Positions 26,228 to 34,060 of a stretch of DNA of 64,000 nt are shown piece by piece. A program made the translations under genes and the position numbers. The stretch comes from JAIQGF01 sp051006995 (lineage in GTDB: Bacteria; Acidobacteriota; Terriglobia; Terriglobales; Acidobacteriaceae): positions 124,001-188,000 of the forward strand of contig JBPCSQ010000029.1 of assembly GCA_051006995.1 (NCBI GenBank). Reading direction: 5' to 3'. The notes below the pieces were generated by a model, which saw nothing but the letters and a program-made list of their open reading frames with translations, had not been told where the DNA came from and ran no database searches. How positions within the stretch are numbered: the first letter of the stretch is position 1; every line of letters begins with the position of its first letter.

Positions 26228-27616
26228 CTAGACGTTGGCAGTGCGGCGGGCCTGCCAGCGCTCCAGCGCCTTTTCCAGCTTGACCCCGCGCGAAGCTTTC
26301 AACAGCACGAGATCACCCGGACGGACCACGCGTTCCAGCCAGTCGCCAGCCTCCTCTGGAGTGTCGAGGAATTCGGCACGAAGGCCGCCCTCGCGGGCCG
26401 CGTCCACAATGTTGCGGGCCATGCCGCGCACCCCAACCACAATGTCAATCTTGCGTTCCACCATATGCTGGCCACAGCGGCGGTGCAGCTCCGCCGAGGT
26501 TTCGCCGAGCTCCAACATTTCGCCGGCAACCACGATCCGCCGTGCTCCCGGCGGCCCGGCCATGGCGGCCAGTGCGTCAACCACCGAATCGAGGGCGCGC
26601 GGGTTGGAGTTGTAAGTGTCATTGATTACGGTGGCGCCCCCGATGTTGAGCAACTCGCCGCGCTTGGCAGTGGGAGTGACCGACGCTAGCCGCGCCAAGG
26701 CTTCCTCCAGCTCCTGCCCGGCGGTGACGGCAACCGCAATGGCTCCCAGCGCGTTGTAAATATTGTGACGTCCGAGGAGCGGCAGGCGGGCACGCGCGCG
26801 ACTGCCCTGGACGACGACGTTGAATTCGGAGCCATCGCCACCCAGGTCGCGAATGGTGTCCGCGCGGACGTCGGCAGGATGCTCGATTCCGAAGGTGACA
26901 ACTTTGCCGGCAAAATCGCGCCCGAATTGCGAGACGTATTGGTCATCGGCATTGAGCACCGCCGCTCCGCTCGCTGGCAGACTCTGAATCAATTCGTACT
27001 TGGCGCGCGCGATGTGAGCCACCGATTCAAAAAACTCCAGGTGCACAGGCGCGACGCAGGTCACCACGCCCCAATCGGGCGTGGCCAGCGCGGCCAGCGC
27101 GGCAATCTCCCCCGCGTGGTTCATGCCGAGTTCCATCACGGCGAGATCGTGCTCCGGTTCCAGTCGCAGCAGTTGCAGCGGAAGCCCGTAATGGTTGTTG
27201 AGATTGCCTTCCGACTTGAGCACGCGAAAACGCCCTCCGAGCAGCGCCGCGATCATCTCCTTGGTCGTAGTCTTGCCCGCCGAACCGGTGACGGCGATCA
27301 CCCTCTTGCCCCACATGCGACGGACGGCGCGCCCCAGAGTTTGCAGCGCGTCCACGGTGTTACCCACAGCGATGATGTGCCGCTGATCGGGAAAGCGCAC
27401 GGACTGGCCGATCTCTACGACGGCGGCAATGGCGCCTCGTTGCAACGCGGCCTGCACGTAGTCGTGCCCGTCGAGGCGGTCGCCGCGAATGGCGAAAAAC
27501 ACGTCACCGGGTCGCAGCGTTCGCGAATCAATCGAATAACCGGTCGCCACCGCGTCGCGGTGGCCGTCAAAGGTACCGCCGCTGAGTTCCGCAATGCGCC
27601 CCAGCGGCAGCTTCAT
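26228..27616 (-). CDS. murF: UDP-MurNAc-tripeptide--D-alanyl-D-alanine ligase
   Basis: Adds D-Ala-D-Ala to UDP-MurNAc-tripeptide. It has the N-terminal domain GYSIDSRTLRPGDVFFAIRG, P-loop GSAGKTTTKEMIAALL, SEGNLNNHYGLPL, MELGMNHAGEI, the central VINDTYNSNPRAL and VVAGEMLELGETS near the C-terminus. Length 462 aa is normal. Its ATG overlaps the murE stop (ATGA, 27613-27616), indicating translational coupling. Confidence 0.97.
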   Translation of the reverse strand: MKLPLGRIAELSGGTFDGHRDAVATGYSIDSRTLRPGDVFFAIRGDRLDGHDYVQAALQRGAIAAVVEIGQSVRFPDQRHIIAVGNTVDALQTLGRAVRRMWGKRVIAVTGSAGKTTTKEMIAALLGGRFRVLKSEGNLNNHYGLPLQLLRLEPEHDLAVMELGMNHAGEIAALAALATPDWGVVTCVAPVHLEFFESVAHIARAKYELIQSLPASGAAVLNADDQYVSQFGRDFAGKVVTFGIEHPADVRADTIRDLGGDGSEFNVVVQGSRARARLPLLGRHNIYNALGAIAVAVTAGQELEEALARLASVTPTAKRGELLNIGGATVINDTYNSNPRALDSVVDALAAMAGPPGARRIVVAGEMLELGETSAELHRRCGQHMVERKIDIVVGVRGMARNIVDAAREGGLRAEFLDTPEEAGDWLERVVRPGDLVLLKASRGVKLEKALERWQARRTANV

Positions 27617-29205
27617 CGAGCACCTCCGGCCACTACCGGCTGTTTGTGGTAGCCCGCGGCGTTTAACGCCGCGCCCGCCACTTCCACGTCGTCAAATGAC
27701 CGCACGCCTTCGCGCGTGGTTTGCGTCTTCTCGTGGCCCTTGCCGGCGAGGAGCACGATGTCTCCCGCCCCGGCCAACCGCACCGCGCGAGCGATGGCTT
27801 TGGCGCGATCCGGCTCCACCTCGTACTTCACGCCGGAGCGCTGCAAGCCGGGGAGAGCATCGTTAATGATCGCCATGGGGTCCTCGCTACGCGGATTGTC
27901 GGAGGAAAGAATCACGTAATCGCTGCCCCGTCCGGCCGCCTCGCCCATCAGCGGGCGCTTGGCGCGGTCGCGGTCGCCGCCGCAGCCGAAGACGGTGATG
28001 ACGCGTCCCGTTGATCCGCGGGTATTCGGCGGTTTTGGCTGGCAGCACGCAACCGGGTGCATGATCTTTGCGCCGGAATGACACGGGCAACGACAGCTGA
28101 CGAATTCGCGCGCCAGAGCCGTCAGGTTTCGCAGCGCATCGTCTGTGTGCGCGTAATCCACCACCACGGTGAAGGGCTGCCCTGCATCCACGCGCTCAAA
28201 GCGCCCTGGGACGCGGGTGAGACGCTCGACCCCGGCGGCGATCGCCTCCGGAGAACAGTTGCGGGCGTATGCTGCCGCGCTCGCCGCCAGGATGTTGTAC
28301 ACGTTGACGCGCCCGATCAGTGGCGACCACAGCGGCACTGTTGTGGTGGGGGTCACCAGGTCAAAGCGCGCGCCATTCATGCCGACGTCAATTTTGTCGG
28401 CGTGAAAATCCGCTTTGTGCACGCCGTAGGTCAGCACCTGCGAACGCGATTTGCTGAATTTGATCAGCTTCTGCCCGTATTCATCCTCGGCATTCACCAC
28501 CGCCACCCGAGGAGGATCCGTCCCGACGCCCTCGAACAGGCCGCGCTTGGCGTCGAAATAGTCGGCAAAGTCCTTGTGGTAGTCGAGGTGGTCGCGGGTG
28601 AGATTGGTGAAGATGGCGACATCGTAGGGGATGCCGAAGACGCGCTGCTGGACGAGGGCGTGAGAAGAAACTTCCATCACCGATTCGGTGGCGCCGTCGC
28701 GCAGCGCCTCGGCGAGGAACCGATTCGTCTCCAGCGGCTCGGGCGTGGTATGTGGCGCGGGCAGCACTCTTCCGGCAACGTGGTACTCGACGGTGCCGAT
28801 CAGCGCCGTCTTGCGCCCGGCGGATTGCAGGATCGACTCCAGCAGAAACGAAGTGGTGGTCTTGCCGTTCGTCCCTGTAATGCCGCTGTTGGCCAGCCGC
28901 TCGGCGGGGCGCTTGTAGAAGTTCGCGCTCAGGCGGGCGAGCGCGCGGCGTCCGTGCGGCACCTGAGCCCATGCAATTTCTCCCTTGGGCTCGATCTTCG
29001 CATCGTCGCTGACCACTGCCACGGCGCCGGCCTGAAGCGCAGCGTCAATGTAACGATTGCCGTCGGTAGTCTCCCCTTTCATGGCAACGAAGCACCAGCC
29101 CGGCTGCACGCGGCGCGAATCGTAGTCGAGGCCGAGGATCTCCGGATTGCCGCGCTGGAGCAGAAATTCCGCGCCGTCGAGGAGCTGCTGGAAACGCATT
29201 GCCAT
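27613..29205 (-). CDS. murE: UDP-MurNAc-tripeptide synthetase (meso-DAP type)
   Basis: Adds the third stem-peptide residue. P-loop GTNGKTTTSFLLESIL, NLTRDHLDYH, VDYAHTDDALRNL and FGCGGDRDRAKRPLMG are present. The specificity motif DNPRSEDP marks a meso-diaminopimelate enzyme. Between LAREFV and GRVITVFG lie about 28 unexpected Cys/Pro-rich residues (CRCPCHSGAKIMHP...), encoded by about 28012-28100, which look like inserted repeat DNA carried in frame. The ATG at 29205 follows the ftsI stop by 19 bp; a long open extension upstream overlaps ftsI and is not used. The 3' end overlaps murF by 4 bp. Confidence 0.95.
   Translation of the reverse strand: MAMRFQQLLDGAEFLLQRGNPEILGLDYDSRRVQPGWCFVAMKGETTDGNRYIDAALQAGAVAVVSDDAKIEPKGEIAWAQVPHGRRALARLSANFYKRPAERLANSGITGTNGKTTTSFLLESILQSAGRKTALIGTVEYHVAGRVLPAPHTTPEPLETNRFLAEALRDGATESVMEVSSHALVQQRVFGIPYDVAIFTNLTRDHLDYHKDFADYFDAKRGLFEGVGTDPPRVAVVNAEDEYGQKLIKFSKSRSQVLTYGVHKADFHADKIDVGMNGARFDLVTPTTTVPLWSPLIGRVNVYNILAASAAAYARNCSPEAIAAGVERLTRVPGRFERVDAGQPFTVVVDYAHTDDALRNLTALAREFVSCRCPCHSGAKIMHPVACCQPKPPNTRGSTGRVITVFGCGGDRDRAKRPLMGEAAGRGSDYVILSSDNPRSEDPMAIINDALPGLQRSGVKYEVEPDRAKAIARAVRLAGAGDIVLLAGKGHEKTQTTREGVRSFDDVEVAGAALNAAGYHKQPVVAGGAR
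28012..28100. repeat. In-frame insertion in murE (possible repeat element)
   Basis: This segment encodes the extra Cys/Pro-rich residues in MurE and contains GTGTCATTCCGGCGC (minus strand). It shares the GTCATTCCG core with the repeat found in lhr (56138-56165). The relationship is suggestive only, since just 9 bp match. Confidence 0.35.
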
Positions 29206-29224
29206 GCGATTATACGGGGGAAAT

Positions 29225-31444
29225 CTAGCGGCTGAAGCGTACCGAAATCCTGCTTCCCGCGGGTACCCGCGTTCCCGCCGCGGGGGACTGCTCACGGGCG
29301 ACGCCGCTGCCCAAAGCTTCCAGTTCCAGACCGGCCTCTTCCGCCAGCTCGATCGCCACGCGCAGAGGTTTGCCGGAGAATGACGGCACGGATACTCCCC
29401 CACCGACGTCCAGTACTACTGTTCCACTACCGCCGCCGTGCTCCCCGCGCCAATCGTTATGGCACGGGTCTCCTGGCCGTGCACGCGGGTCCGTCACACA
29501 TTCCGCTGGCTTCGGCGGAGCCATTACATCCGGGGTCTGCTGAACTGCTTTCGCGGTCAAGACTTTCGCATTTGCCGCCGGCACGAGCAGGGGCGCGGGT
29601 TTCGCAGCCGGCTCCAGCGCGGTCTCCTGCGCGATCTCCAATCCTCCGCCGAGATGGTCGGCAGAGCCTTCGCTCAGTTCATCGTCTTTGGCGGAAGCGC
29701 GCAGAAGCAAGCGCTTGTTGTTCTTGACCTCGGCATCGTGCGGGACGTTCATATATTCCAGCGCCTGCTGCGCGATGCGCGCGAAGACCGGCGCTGAAAT
29801 CTGGCCTCCCTGGTGGAGTCCGACGGCCGAATCGAGGCTCACCACGATGGTCAATGCCGGATTAGTGACCGGTGCGAAGCCGGCGAAAGTGGCAACGTAT
29901 TTTGTCCGTGAATAGGTGCCGGTGCTGGGATCCACTTTCTGGGCGGTGCCTGTCTTTCCGGCTGAGGTGTAGCCGTCCAGGATGGCGCGCTTGCCGGTGC
30001 CGAACAGCACGACCCCTTCCAGCATCTTGCGCATCTGCGCGGCGGTCATGGTGGAAATGACGCGGTGCTGCTGCGGCCGCTGGAACGTCACTGTCTGCGG
30101 AGTCTTCCGCGGCGGCAGCACGCCCGCGACGACACGCGGCGGTGTGTACATCCCGTCGTTGGCGAGGGTGGAAACCATGGATGCTAATTGCAGCGGGGTC
30201 ACGCCGATTTCCTGCCCGATGGAGATGGCCCCGATCGAGACCTTGGACCAGCGGTTCGCCGGCTTGGCCATGCCACGCGTCTCCCCCGGCAGCTCGATCC
30301 CGGTCTGCTGGCCGAAACCGTAGGAATGGATGTAGTTGTAGAAACGATCGTCCCCCAGGCGCATGCCAACCTTCACCGCCGCCACATCGCTGGAGTGCGC
30401 GATCGCCTCAGCGATGGTGACCACTCCCATCTTGTGCAGGTCGTGAATCTTGATCCCACCCACCGTGATCACGCCGCCCTGGCAATCAATCGGGTCCTCG
30501 GGCTTGGCCAGTTTTTCTTCCAAAGCTGAAGAATAGGTGACCATTTTGAAGACAGAACCGGGCTCGAAGATGTCGCTCACGGCGCGGTTCTTCAGCGCCG
30601 CTGGGCCGGCGTCTTTGTAGAGATTGGGATTGAACGTGGGCCGGTTCGCCAGCGCCAGGATTTCCCCGGTACGCGGGTTCTGCACGATGACCATGCCGGC
30701 CGCGGCCCGCGTGTCCTGCATCGCTTTGTCGAGCTCGCGCTCAACGATGTACTGGATTTTTTCGTCAATGGTGAGGACCACGTTTTCGCCGGCGTCGGGC
30801 TGCCGCTCGACGCGCCCGAACCATTTCCGCCGCGCGTCCATGGTGATCAGCATCTTCCCGGGCGTGCCGCGCAGCCGTGGTTCGAACGCGTGCTCGATGC
30901 CGCCCAGCCCTTCGTCATCCATGCCGACGTAGCCGATGGTCTGCGCCGCCAACTCGCGCTTCGGATAAAACCGCTTCGGCTCCTTCTGAAAGTAGATTCC
31001 GCGCAGGTTCATGCCGCGGATTCTCTGCCCGGCATCGGCGTCCACCTTGCGCGCGATCCAGGCGAAGGAGCGCGATGCCTTCAGCCGCGCCATGATCTCT
31101 CCCGGATCGCTGTGCAGCACGCGCGCCAGCAGGCTGGCCGTATTTTCGGGATCGGGAATTTCGCTGGGCACGGCGAACACGGAGTCCACCGAAATCGACA
31201 TCGCCAGTTCGTGGCCGTTGCGGTCGTAGATGATGCCGCGCCGTGGCGCTACTTCGATGGTGCGCTGCTGCTGGCGCTGCGCGCGCTGCATCCAGTCGCC
31301 GTAGCGCACGATCTGAAGTTGGACCAGACGCAGCCCGATTCCGCCGCACCAGAGAAAAAGAATGCCTCCCAGCAAGTACAACCGCCGCTTCGGGTCGTTC
31401 AGGAACTCGCGGAGGGCCACCGTCTCCCCTGAATCGCTTACCAA
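29225..31444 (-). CDS. ftsI: Septal D,D-transpeptidase FtsI (PBP3-like) with PASTA domain
   Basis: Class B PBP that cross-links septal peptidoglycan with FtsW. It has one N-terminal transmembrane helix (about 21-42) and a PBP dimer domain containing RRGIIYDRNGHELA. The transpeptidase domain has Ser297 in SVFK, SSD (in AHSSDVAAV) and Lys497 in KTGTA. A Pro/Ala/Lys-rich linker is followed by a C-terminal PASTA domain (VPSFSGKPLRVAIELAEEAG). One PASTA domain is known from sporulation and Gram-positive PBPs and from Acidobacteriota. The 739 aa length exceeds E. coli FtsI because of this tail. murE starts 19 bp downstream. Confidence 0.95.
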   Translation of the reverse strand: MVSDSGETVALREFLNDPKRRLYLLGGILFLWCGGIGLRLVQLQIVRYGDWMQRAQRQQQRTIEVAPRRGIIYDRNGHELAMSISVDSVFAVPSEIPDPENTASLLARVLHSDPGEIMARLKASRSFAWIARKVDADAGQRIRGMNLRGIYFQKEPKRFYPKRELAAQTIGYVGMDDEGLGGIEHAFEPRLRGTPGKMLITMDARRKWFGRVERQPDAGENVVLTIDEKIQYIVERELDKAMQDTRAAAGMVIVQNPRTGEILALANRPTFNPNLYKDAGPAALKNRAVSDIFEPGSVFKMVTYSSALEEKLAKPEDPIDCQGGVITVGGIKIHDLHKMGVVTIAEAIAHSSDVAAVKVGMRLGDDRFYNYIHSYGFGQQTGIELPGETRGMAKPANRWSKVSIGAISIGQEIGVTPLQLASMVSTLANDGMYTPPRVVAGVLPPRKTPQTVTFQRPQQHRVISTMTAAQMRKMLEGVVLFGTGKRAILDGYTSAGKTGTAQKVDPSTGTYSRTKYVATFAGFAPVTNPALTIVVSLDSAVGLHQGGQISAPVFARIAQQALEYMNVPHDAEVKNNKRLLLRASAKDDELSEGSADHLGGGLEIAQETALEPAAKPAPLLVPAANAKVLTAKAVQQTPDVMAPPKPAECVTDPRARPGDPCHNDWRGEHGGGSGTVVLDVGGGVSVPSFSGKPLRVAIELAEEAGLELEALGSGVAREQSPAAGTRVPAGSRISVRFSR

Positions 31445-31449
31445 AAAAG

Positions 31450-31519
31450 TTTCACGTTTCGAGTTTCACGGTGCACGCCGGAAGCAACCGCGTGAAACTC
31501 GAAACGTGACACGTGAAAC
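31450..31519. repeat. Inverted pair of heptamer arrays between ftsI and ftsL
   Basis: Left units are GTTTCAC, GTTTCGA, GTTTCAC. Right units are CGTGAAA, CTCGAAA, CGTGACA, CGTGAAA. A perfect 19-bp inverted repeat (31452-31470 with 31491-31509) and a 20-bp loop make the strongest hairpin of this family in the window. Confidence 0.88.
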
Positions 31520-31523
31520 CTGC

Positions 31524-31976
31524 TTACGGAGTCGAAACGACCGCCACATCGGCACGCGCCATCACTGGCACGCCTGGATCGTTGGCGCTGCTCTCGATGC
31601 GCACCACCTGTCCCGCCTGTGGCGTGGTCAATCCCATCTGCCGCGCCAGGGTGTCGATGCGCTGCGGATCGCGCAGCGACGCTTCTTCCAGGCGCAGCGC
31701 GCGGTTGGTTTCGACCAGGCTGTCGCGCTGCGACTTCGCCGACTCGATCCGGTAGCCGTACTCGATGGCGCTGAAGTGCTGCCACGCGTACACCATCACC
31801 AGCAGGAACAGCACCGCCAGCGCGCAGGCGAACTGCGTCATTTCGCGGCTGCGTTGCGCGTCGGCCACTTTCACCAGACGCGAATTGTCGATCACCTTGG
31901 GAAAGTAGATTTCCGGCGTGCCGCACCAGGAGCGGCGGCCGGCCCACATCTGCGGCGCGTTGGCCCCGGCGGCCAT
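31524..31976 (-). CDS. ftsL: Cell division protein FtsL-like
   Basis: Small bitopic protein of the FtsQLB complex. The cytoplasmic segment (about 1-47) is longer than in E. coli. One transmembrane helix (about 49-67) is followed by a heptad-patterned coiled coil (ESAKSQRDSLVETNRALRLE) and the typical RIDTLARQMGL motif. Sequence identity of FtsL proteins is always low; position between rsmH and ftsI plus topology carry the call. Its ATG overlaps by one base the TAA of the 53-codon ORF upstream. Confidence 0.85.
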   Translation of the reverse strand: MAAGANAPQMWAGRRSWCGTPEIYFPKVIDNSRLVKVADAQRSREMTQFACALAVLFLLVMVYAWQHFSAIEYGYRIESAKSQRDSLVETNRALRLEEASLRDPQRIDTLARQMGLTTPQAGQVVRIESSANDPGVPVMARADVAVVSTP

Positions 31977-32137
31977 TACGCCACCCCGATATGCATCGGC
32001 TGCGACTGCGGCAGGTCGTAGAAGAAGCGCGGCATCGACGGCTCCAGCCGCGGCTCCTCCATTACCTCGATGTGCGCGTGCTCCTCGGCCCGCATCACCA
32101 TGTTCACCAGCTCGTCAATCGTTTTGCCCGTGTACAT
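31976..32137 (-). CDS. Unrecognised 53-aa protein translationally coupled to ftsL
   Basis: An ATG at 32137 with GGAGGTG 3 nt upstream opens a 53-codon frame: MYTGKTIDELVNMVMRAEEH, then a Glu/Pro-rich middle and RFFYDLPQSQ near the end. The TAA (31978-31976) overlaps the ftsL ATG by one base, the classic arrangement for coupled translation. No transmembrane segment; the first 25 residues should form an amphipathic helix. The strong Shine-Dalgarno and exact coupling argue for a real gene. Function unknown; a role with the divisome is suggested only by position. Confidence 0.75.
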   Translation of the reverse strand: MYTGKTIDELVNMVMRAEEHAHIEVMEEPRLEPSMPRFFYDLPQSQPMHIGVA

Positions 32138-32157
32138 CTCGCACCTCCGAATCCTTC

Positions 32158-32234
32158 CCGGGACGGCACCGAAAGGAAGGATTGTTTGTGGAACTTCTTA
32201 TTCGCCCTAAGTCAGAGAGGCGATGCCGTCCCGG
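32158..32234. repeat. 11-bp perfect inverted repeat in the rsmH-ftsL gap
   Basis: CCGGGACGGCA (32158-32168) and its exact inverse TGCCGTCCCGG (32224-32234) enclose 55 bp. The unit fills the gap between rsmH and the 53-codon ORF. It could be an mRNA stem that tunes downstream expression or a miniature element with terminal inverted repeats. Confidence 0.7.
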
Positions 32235-32252
32235 AACCCGTACAACAAAAAT

Positions 32253-33224
32253 CTATCGTGAGACGATGTTTTCCACATTTCCCACAACTTTTTCCACCGC
32301 CCGCAGTTTCGCGCTGCGTGACCGCGGATTATGCTCGACCTCGTCCTCGCCCGCCGTCACCGGCTTCTTGCTCAGCAGGCGGTACATGCCGCTCTGCGCG
32401 CCGGCCCGGAACGCGTCCTTCACGATCCGGTCTTCCAGCGAGTGGAAGCTGATGATCACCAGCCGCCCGCCTTGGCGAAGCACTCGCGGCGCCGCGTCTT
32501 TGTCCAACAGCGCCCGCAAATCGTGCAATTCGCGATTTACGTAGATTCGGAGAGCCTGAAAGGTGCGTGTCGCCGGATGAATTCGCTCCGATTTCATCGT
32601 CCGGGCCGCGGCCCCAACGACCTCCGCCAACTGCTTCGAGGTTCGTATCGGCCGCGACCGGACAATGGCTCTGGCGATTCTCCGCGACCTCCTTTCCTCA
32701 CCGAATTCGTAAATCAGATCGGCGAGATTTCTCTCGTCGAGCTGGTTTACCACCTGTTCGGCAGTCATCTCGGCGCTCGGGTCCATGCGCATGTCGAGCG
32801 CCCCTTCTGCCTGGAAACTGAAACCGCGCGCCGCGTCGGCCAACTGCAATGAGCTCAGCCCCAGGTCGGCCAGCAGACCGTCGGCTTGGTTCTCTCCGAC
32901 GTGCTCGCCTATTCCTGCGAATGAGCCCTGCACCAGCCGGATCTCCGGCCAGCTTGCTTCCCTGCCGGCCGGCGGCTTCAGCCGCTCGCGCGCGATCTCC
33001 AGCGCCTGGGGATCTTTATCGAGCCCAATCAAACGACCCTGTGGGCCGAGGCGTCTTGCGAGCTCGAAACTGTGCCCGCCCAGCCCCACCGTGGCGTCGA
33101 TATAGGTCCCGCCAGGCCTGACTGCCAGAAATTCGATCGCTTCGTTTAAAAGAACTGGCACATGGCCAACTTGTTCTTCCCGACCATGTGGGCCCCTGGG
33201 GGCCTGTTCCCCGCTGCCATCCAC
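32253..33224 (-). CDS. rsmH: 16S rRNA (cytosine1402-N4)-methyltransferase
   Basis: Methylates C1402 of 16S rRNA with SAM. It has an N-terminal GHVPVLLNEAIEFL, SAM-binding YIDATVGLGGHSFELA, GLDKDPQALEIARERL, the GLSSLQL motif, GFSFQAEGALDMRMD and the C-terminal ISFHSLEDRIVK and NPRSRSAKLRAVEK. Length 323 aa is normal. A GTG start at 33224 lies 2 bp after the mraZ stop, as expected for a coupled mraZ-rsmH pair. Confidence 0.97.
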   Translation of the reverse strand: MDGSGEQAPRGPHGREEQVGHVPVLLNEAIEFLAVRPGGTYIDATVGLGGHSFELARRLGPQGRLIGLDKDPQALEIARERLKPPAGREASWPEIRLVQGSFAGIGEHVGENQADGLLADLGLSSLQLADAARGFSFQAEGALDMRMDPSAEMTAEQVVNQLDERNLADLIYEFGEERRSRRIARAIVRSRPIRTSKQLAEVVGAAARTMKSERIHPATRTFQALRIYVNRELHDLRALLDKDAAPRVLRQGGRLVIISFHSLEDRIVKDAFRAGAQSGMYRLLSKKPVTAGEDEVEHNPRSRSAKLRAVEKVVGNVENIVSR

Positions 33225-33226
33225 CG

Positions 33227-33664
33227 CTAAATGCCCAGTTCGTCCAGGTTCTTCTCGTCATCCGCCGTGAAGGGTTCCTCAACTTCGGTTCGGACCGCTT
33301 CCATGCTCTGGACTTCGAGCCGGTTCAGATAGCCCAGGACCGCCACTTCGCCTTTCAGCGCCGCCGCATCGCGTAACAGTTGCGGCAGCAACAGCCGGCC
33401 CTGGCCATCCATCTCCACCACCTGTCCCCAGTAATTCGTGCGCGTCAAAAACTTCTTCTTCGTGGGATTGAAATTGGAGAGCGCCGCCAGCTTCTGCTCG
33501 ATCCGCTCCCATTCCTCGAAGGGATAAACTTGTGCAACCTTCCCATCCAGCGACGTGATGTAAAATTGGGCGCCGTACTTTTCGTCGATCACGCGCTTGA
33601 ACTCGGCGGGGACCTTCAGCCGGCCCTTTTCGTCCACGCGAGTTGGGTGATTGCCGCGAAACAT
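33227..33664 (-). CDS. mraZ: Transcriptional regulator MraZ
   Basis: First gene of the dcw cluster; a ring-forming DNA-binding protein that represses its own operon in several bacteria. Two AbrB/MazE-like motifs are visible: DEKGRLKVPAEFKRV and MDGQGRLLLPQLLRDAA. The ATG at 33664 (MFRGNHPTRVDEKGR) is chosen because MraZ proteins start close to this motif and GGAAGAAAG precedes it; the frame is open 16 codons further but without a ribosome site. Three 10-bp direct repeats at 33831-33860 form a likely autoregulatory operator. Confidence 0.95.
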   Translation of the reverse strand: MFRGNHPTRVDEKGRLKVPAEFKRVIDEKYGAQFYITSLDGKVAQVYPFEEWERIEQKLAALSNFNPTKKKFLTRTNYWGQVVEMDGQGRLLLPQLLRDAAALKGEVAVLGYLNRLEVQSMEAVRTEVEEPFTADDEKNLDELGI

Positions 33665-33830
33665 CGTCTTTCTTCCATTTCCAGGCTGCGACTGCGGCAG
33701 CCAGGGAGGCAAAAGCGGTCAAAACTTCTTCAATTCGCGGTTCGTTGGGGACGGTTTGGATGATTTTCTCGTCCATTCCACTGTCGCCCCTCATCGGCGA
33801 CGAGCTGCCCACGACGACGAACTACTTAAC

Positions 33831-33860
33831 CACTTTCGACCACTTTGGACCACATCCTAC
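33831..33860 (-). promoter_or_regulatory. Predicted MraZ operator: 10-bp direct repeats
   Basis: On the minus strand three decamers stand in perfect register: GTAGGATGTG, GTCCAAAGTG and GTCGAAAGTG, with a decayed fourth (GTTAAGTAGT, 33830-33821). This gives TGGT blocks every 10 bp, close to the TGGGN-N5 repeats bound by E. coli MraZ and the AAAGTG decamers reported for mycoplasma MraZ. The array overlaps the -10 and the start region of the mraZ promoter. Confidence 0.75.
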
Positions 33861-33881
33861 GCCTAAGTAGTTGCTTGTCAA
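33854..33881 (-). promoter_or_regulatory. Promoter of the dcw cluster (PmraZ)
   Basis: TTGACA (33881-33876), a 16-bp spacer and TAGGAT (33859-33854) on the minus strand. Transcription would start about 33847, leaving a leader of about 180 nt before mraZ. The operator decamers lie across and just downstream of the -10. Confidence 0.65.
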
Positions 33882-34060
33882 CAGGAATTTTTTAGGTGCT
33901 TAGCCCATCCGGTAGCTGCTTGTGGAAAATCCTATGCCTTGGAGTTGCTGAAGAAGTACACACAACCGGTGGGGTTTACTGGTGTGGTTCAGCCAGCCTG
34001 GCACTCAGTAATCAGCGTTGAAGCCGGACGCCAATCCTGAGTGCAGGTGGCTAAGTGCTT
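33882..34060. other. Intergenic region upstream of the dcw promoter
   Basis: Between the YtxH gene stop and the mraZ promoter. No open frame, RNA gene, heptamer array or clear terminator is seen. Confidence 0.5.

Noticed and set aside
24590..26689. A 699-codon open frame on the plus strand across murD, mraY and murF
   Set aside because: It is antisense to three intact conserved genes. High GC and codon bias leave stop-free antisense frames, and its translation is His/Gln/Arg-rich with no domain.
28057..29235. A 392-codon plus-strand frame opposite murE
   Set aside because: Shadow of the murE codon pattern; no ribosome site and no recognisable fold.
29206..29403. Upstream extension of murE into ftsI
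   Set aside because: It overlaps the PASTA-coding end of ftsI in another frame, and MurE proteins start near the ATG at 29205.
31508..31518. Second parS-like site (ACACGTGAAAC)
   Set aside because: Only half of the palindrome matches and it is part of a heptamer array.
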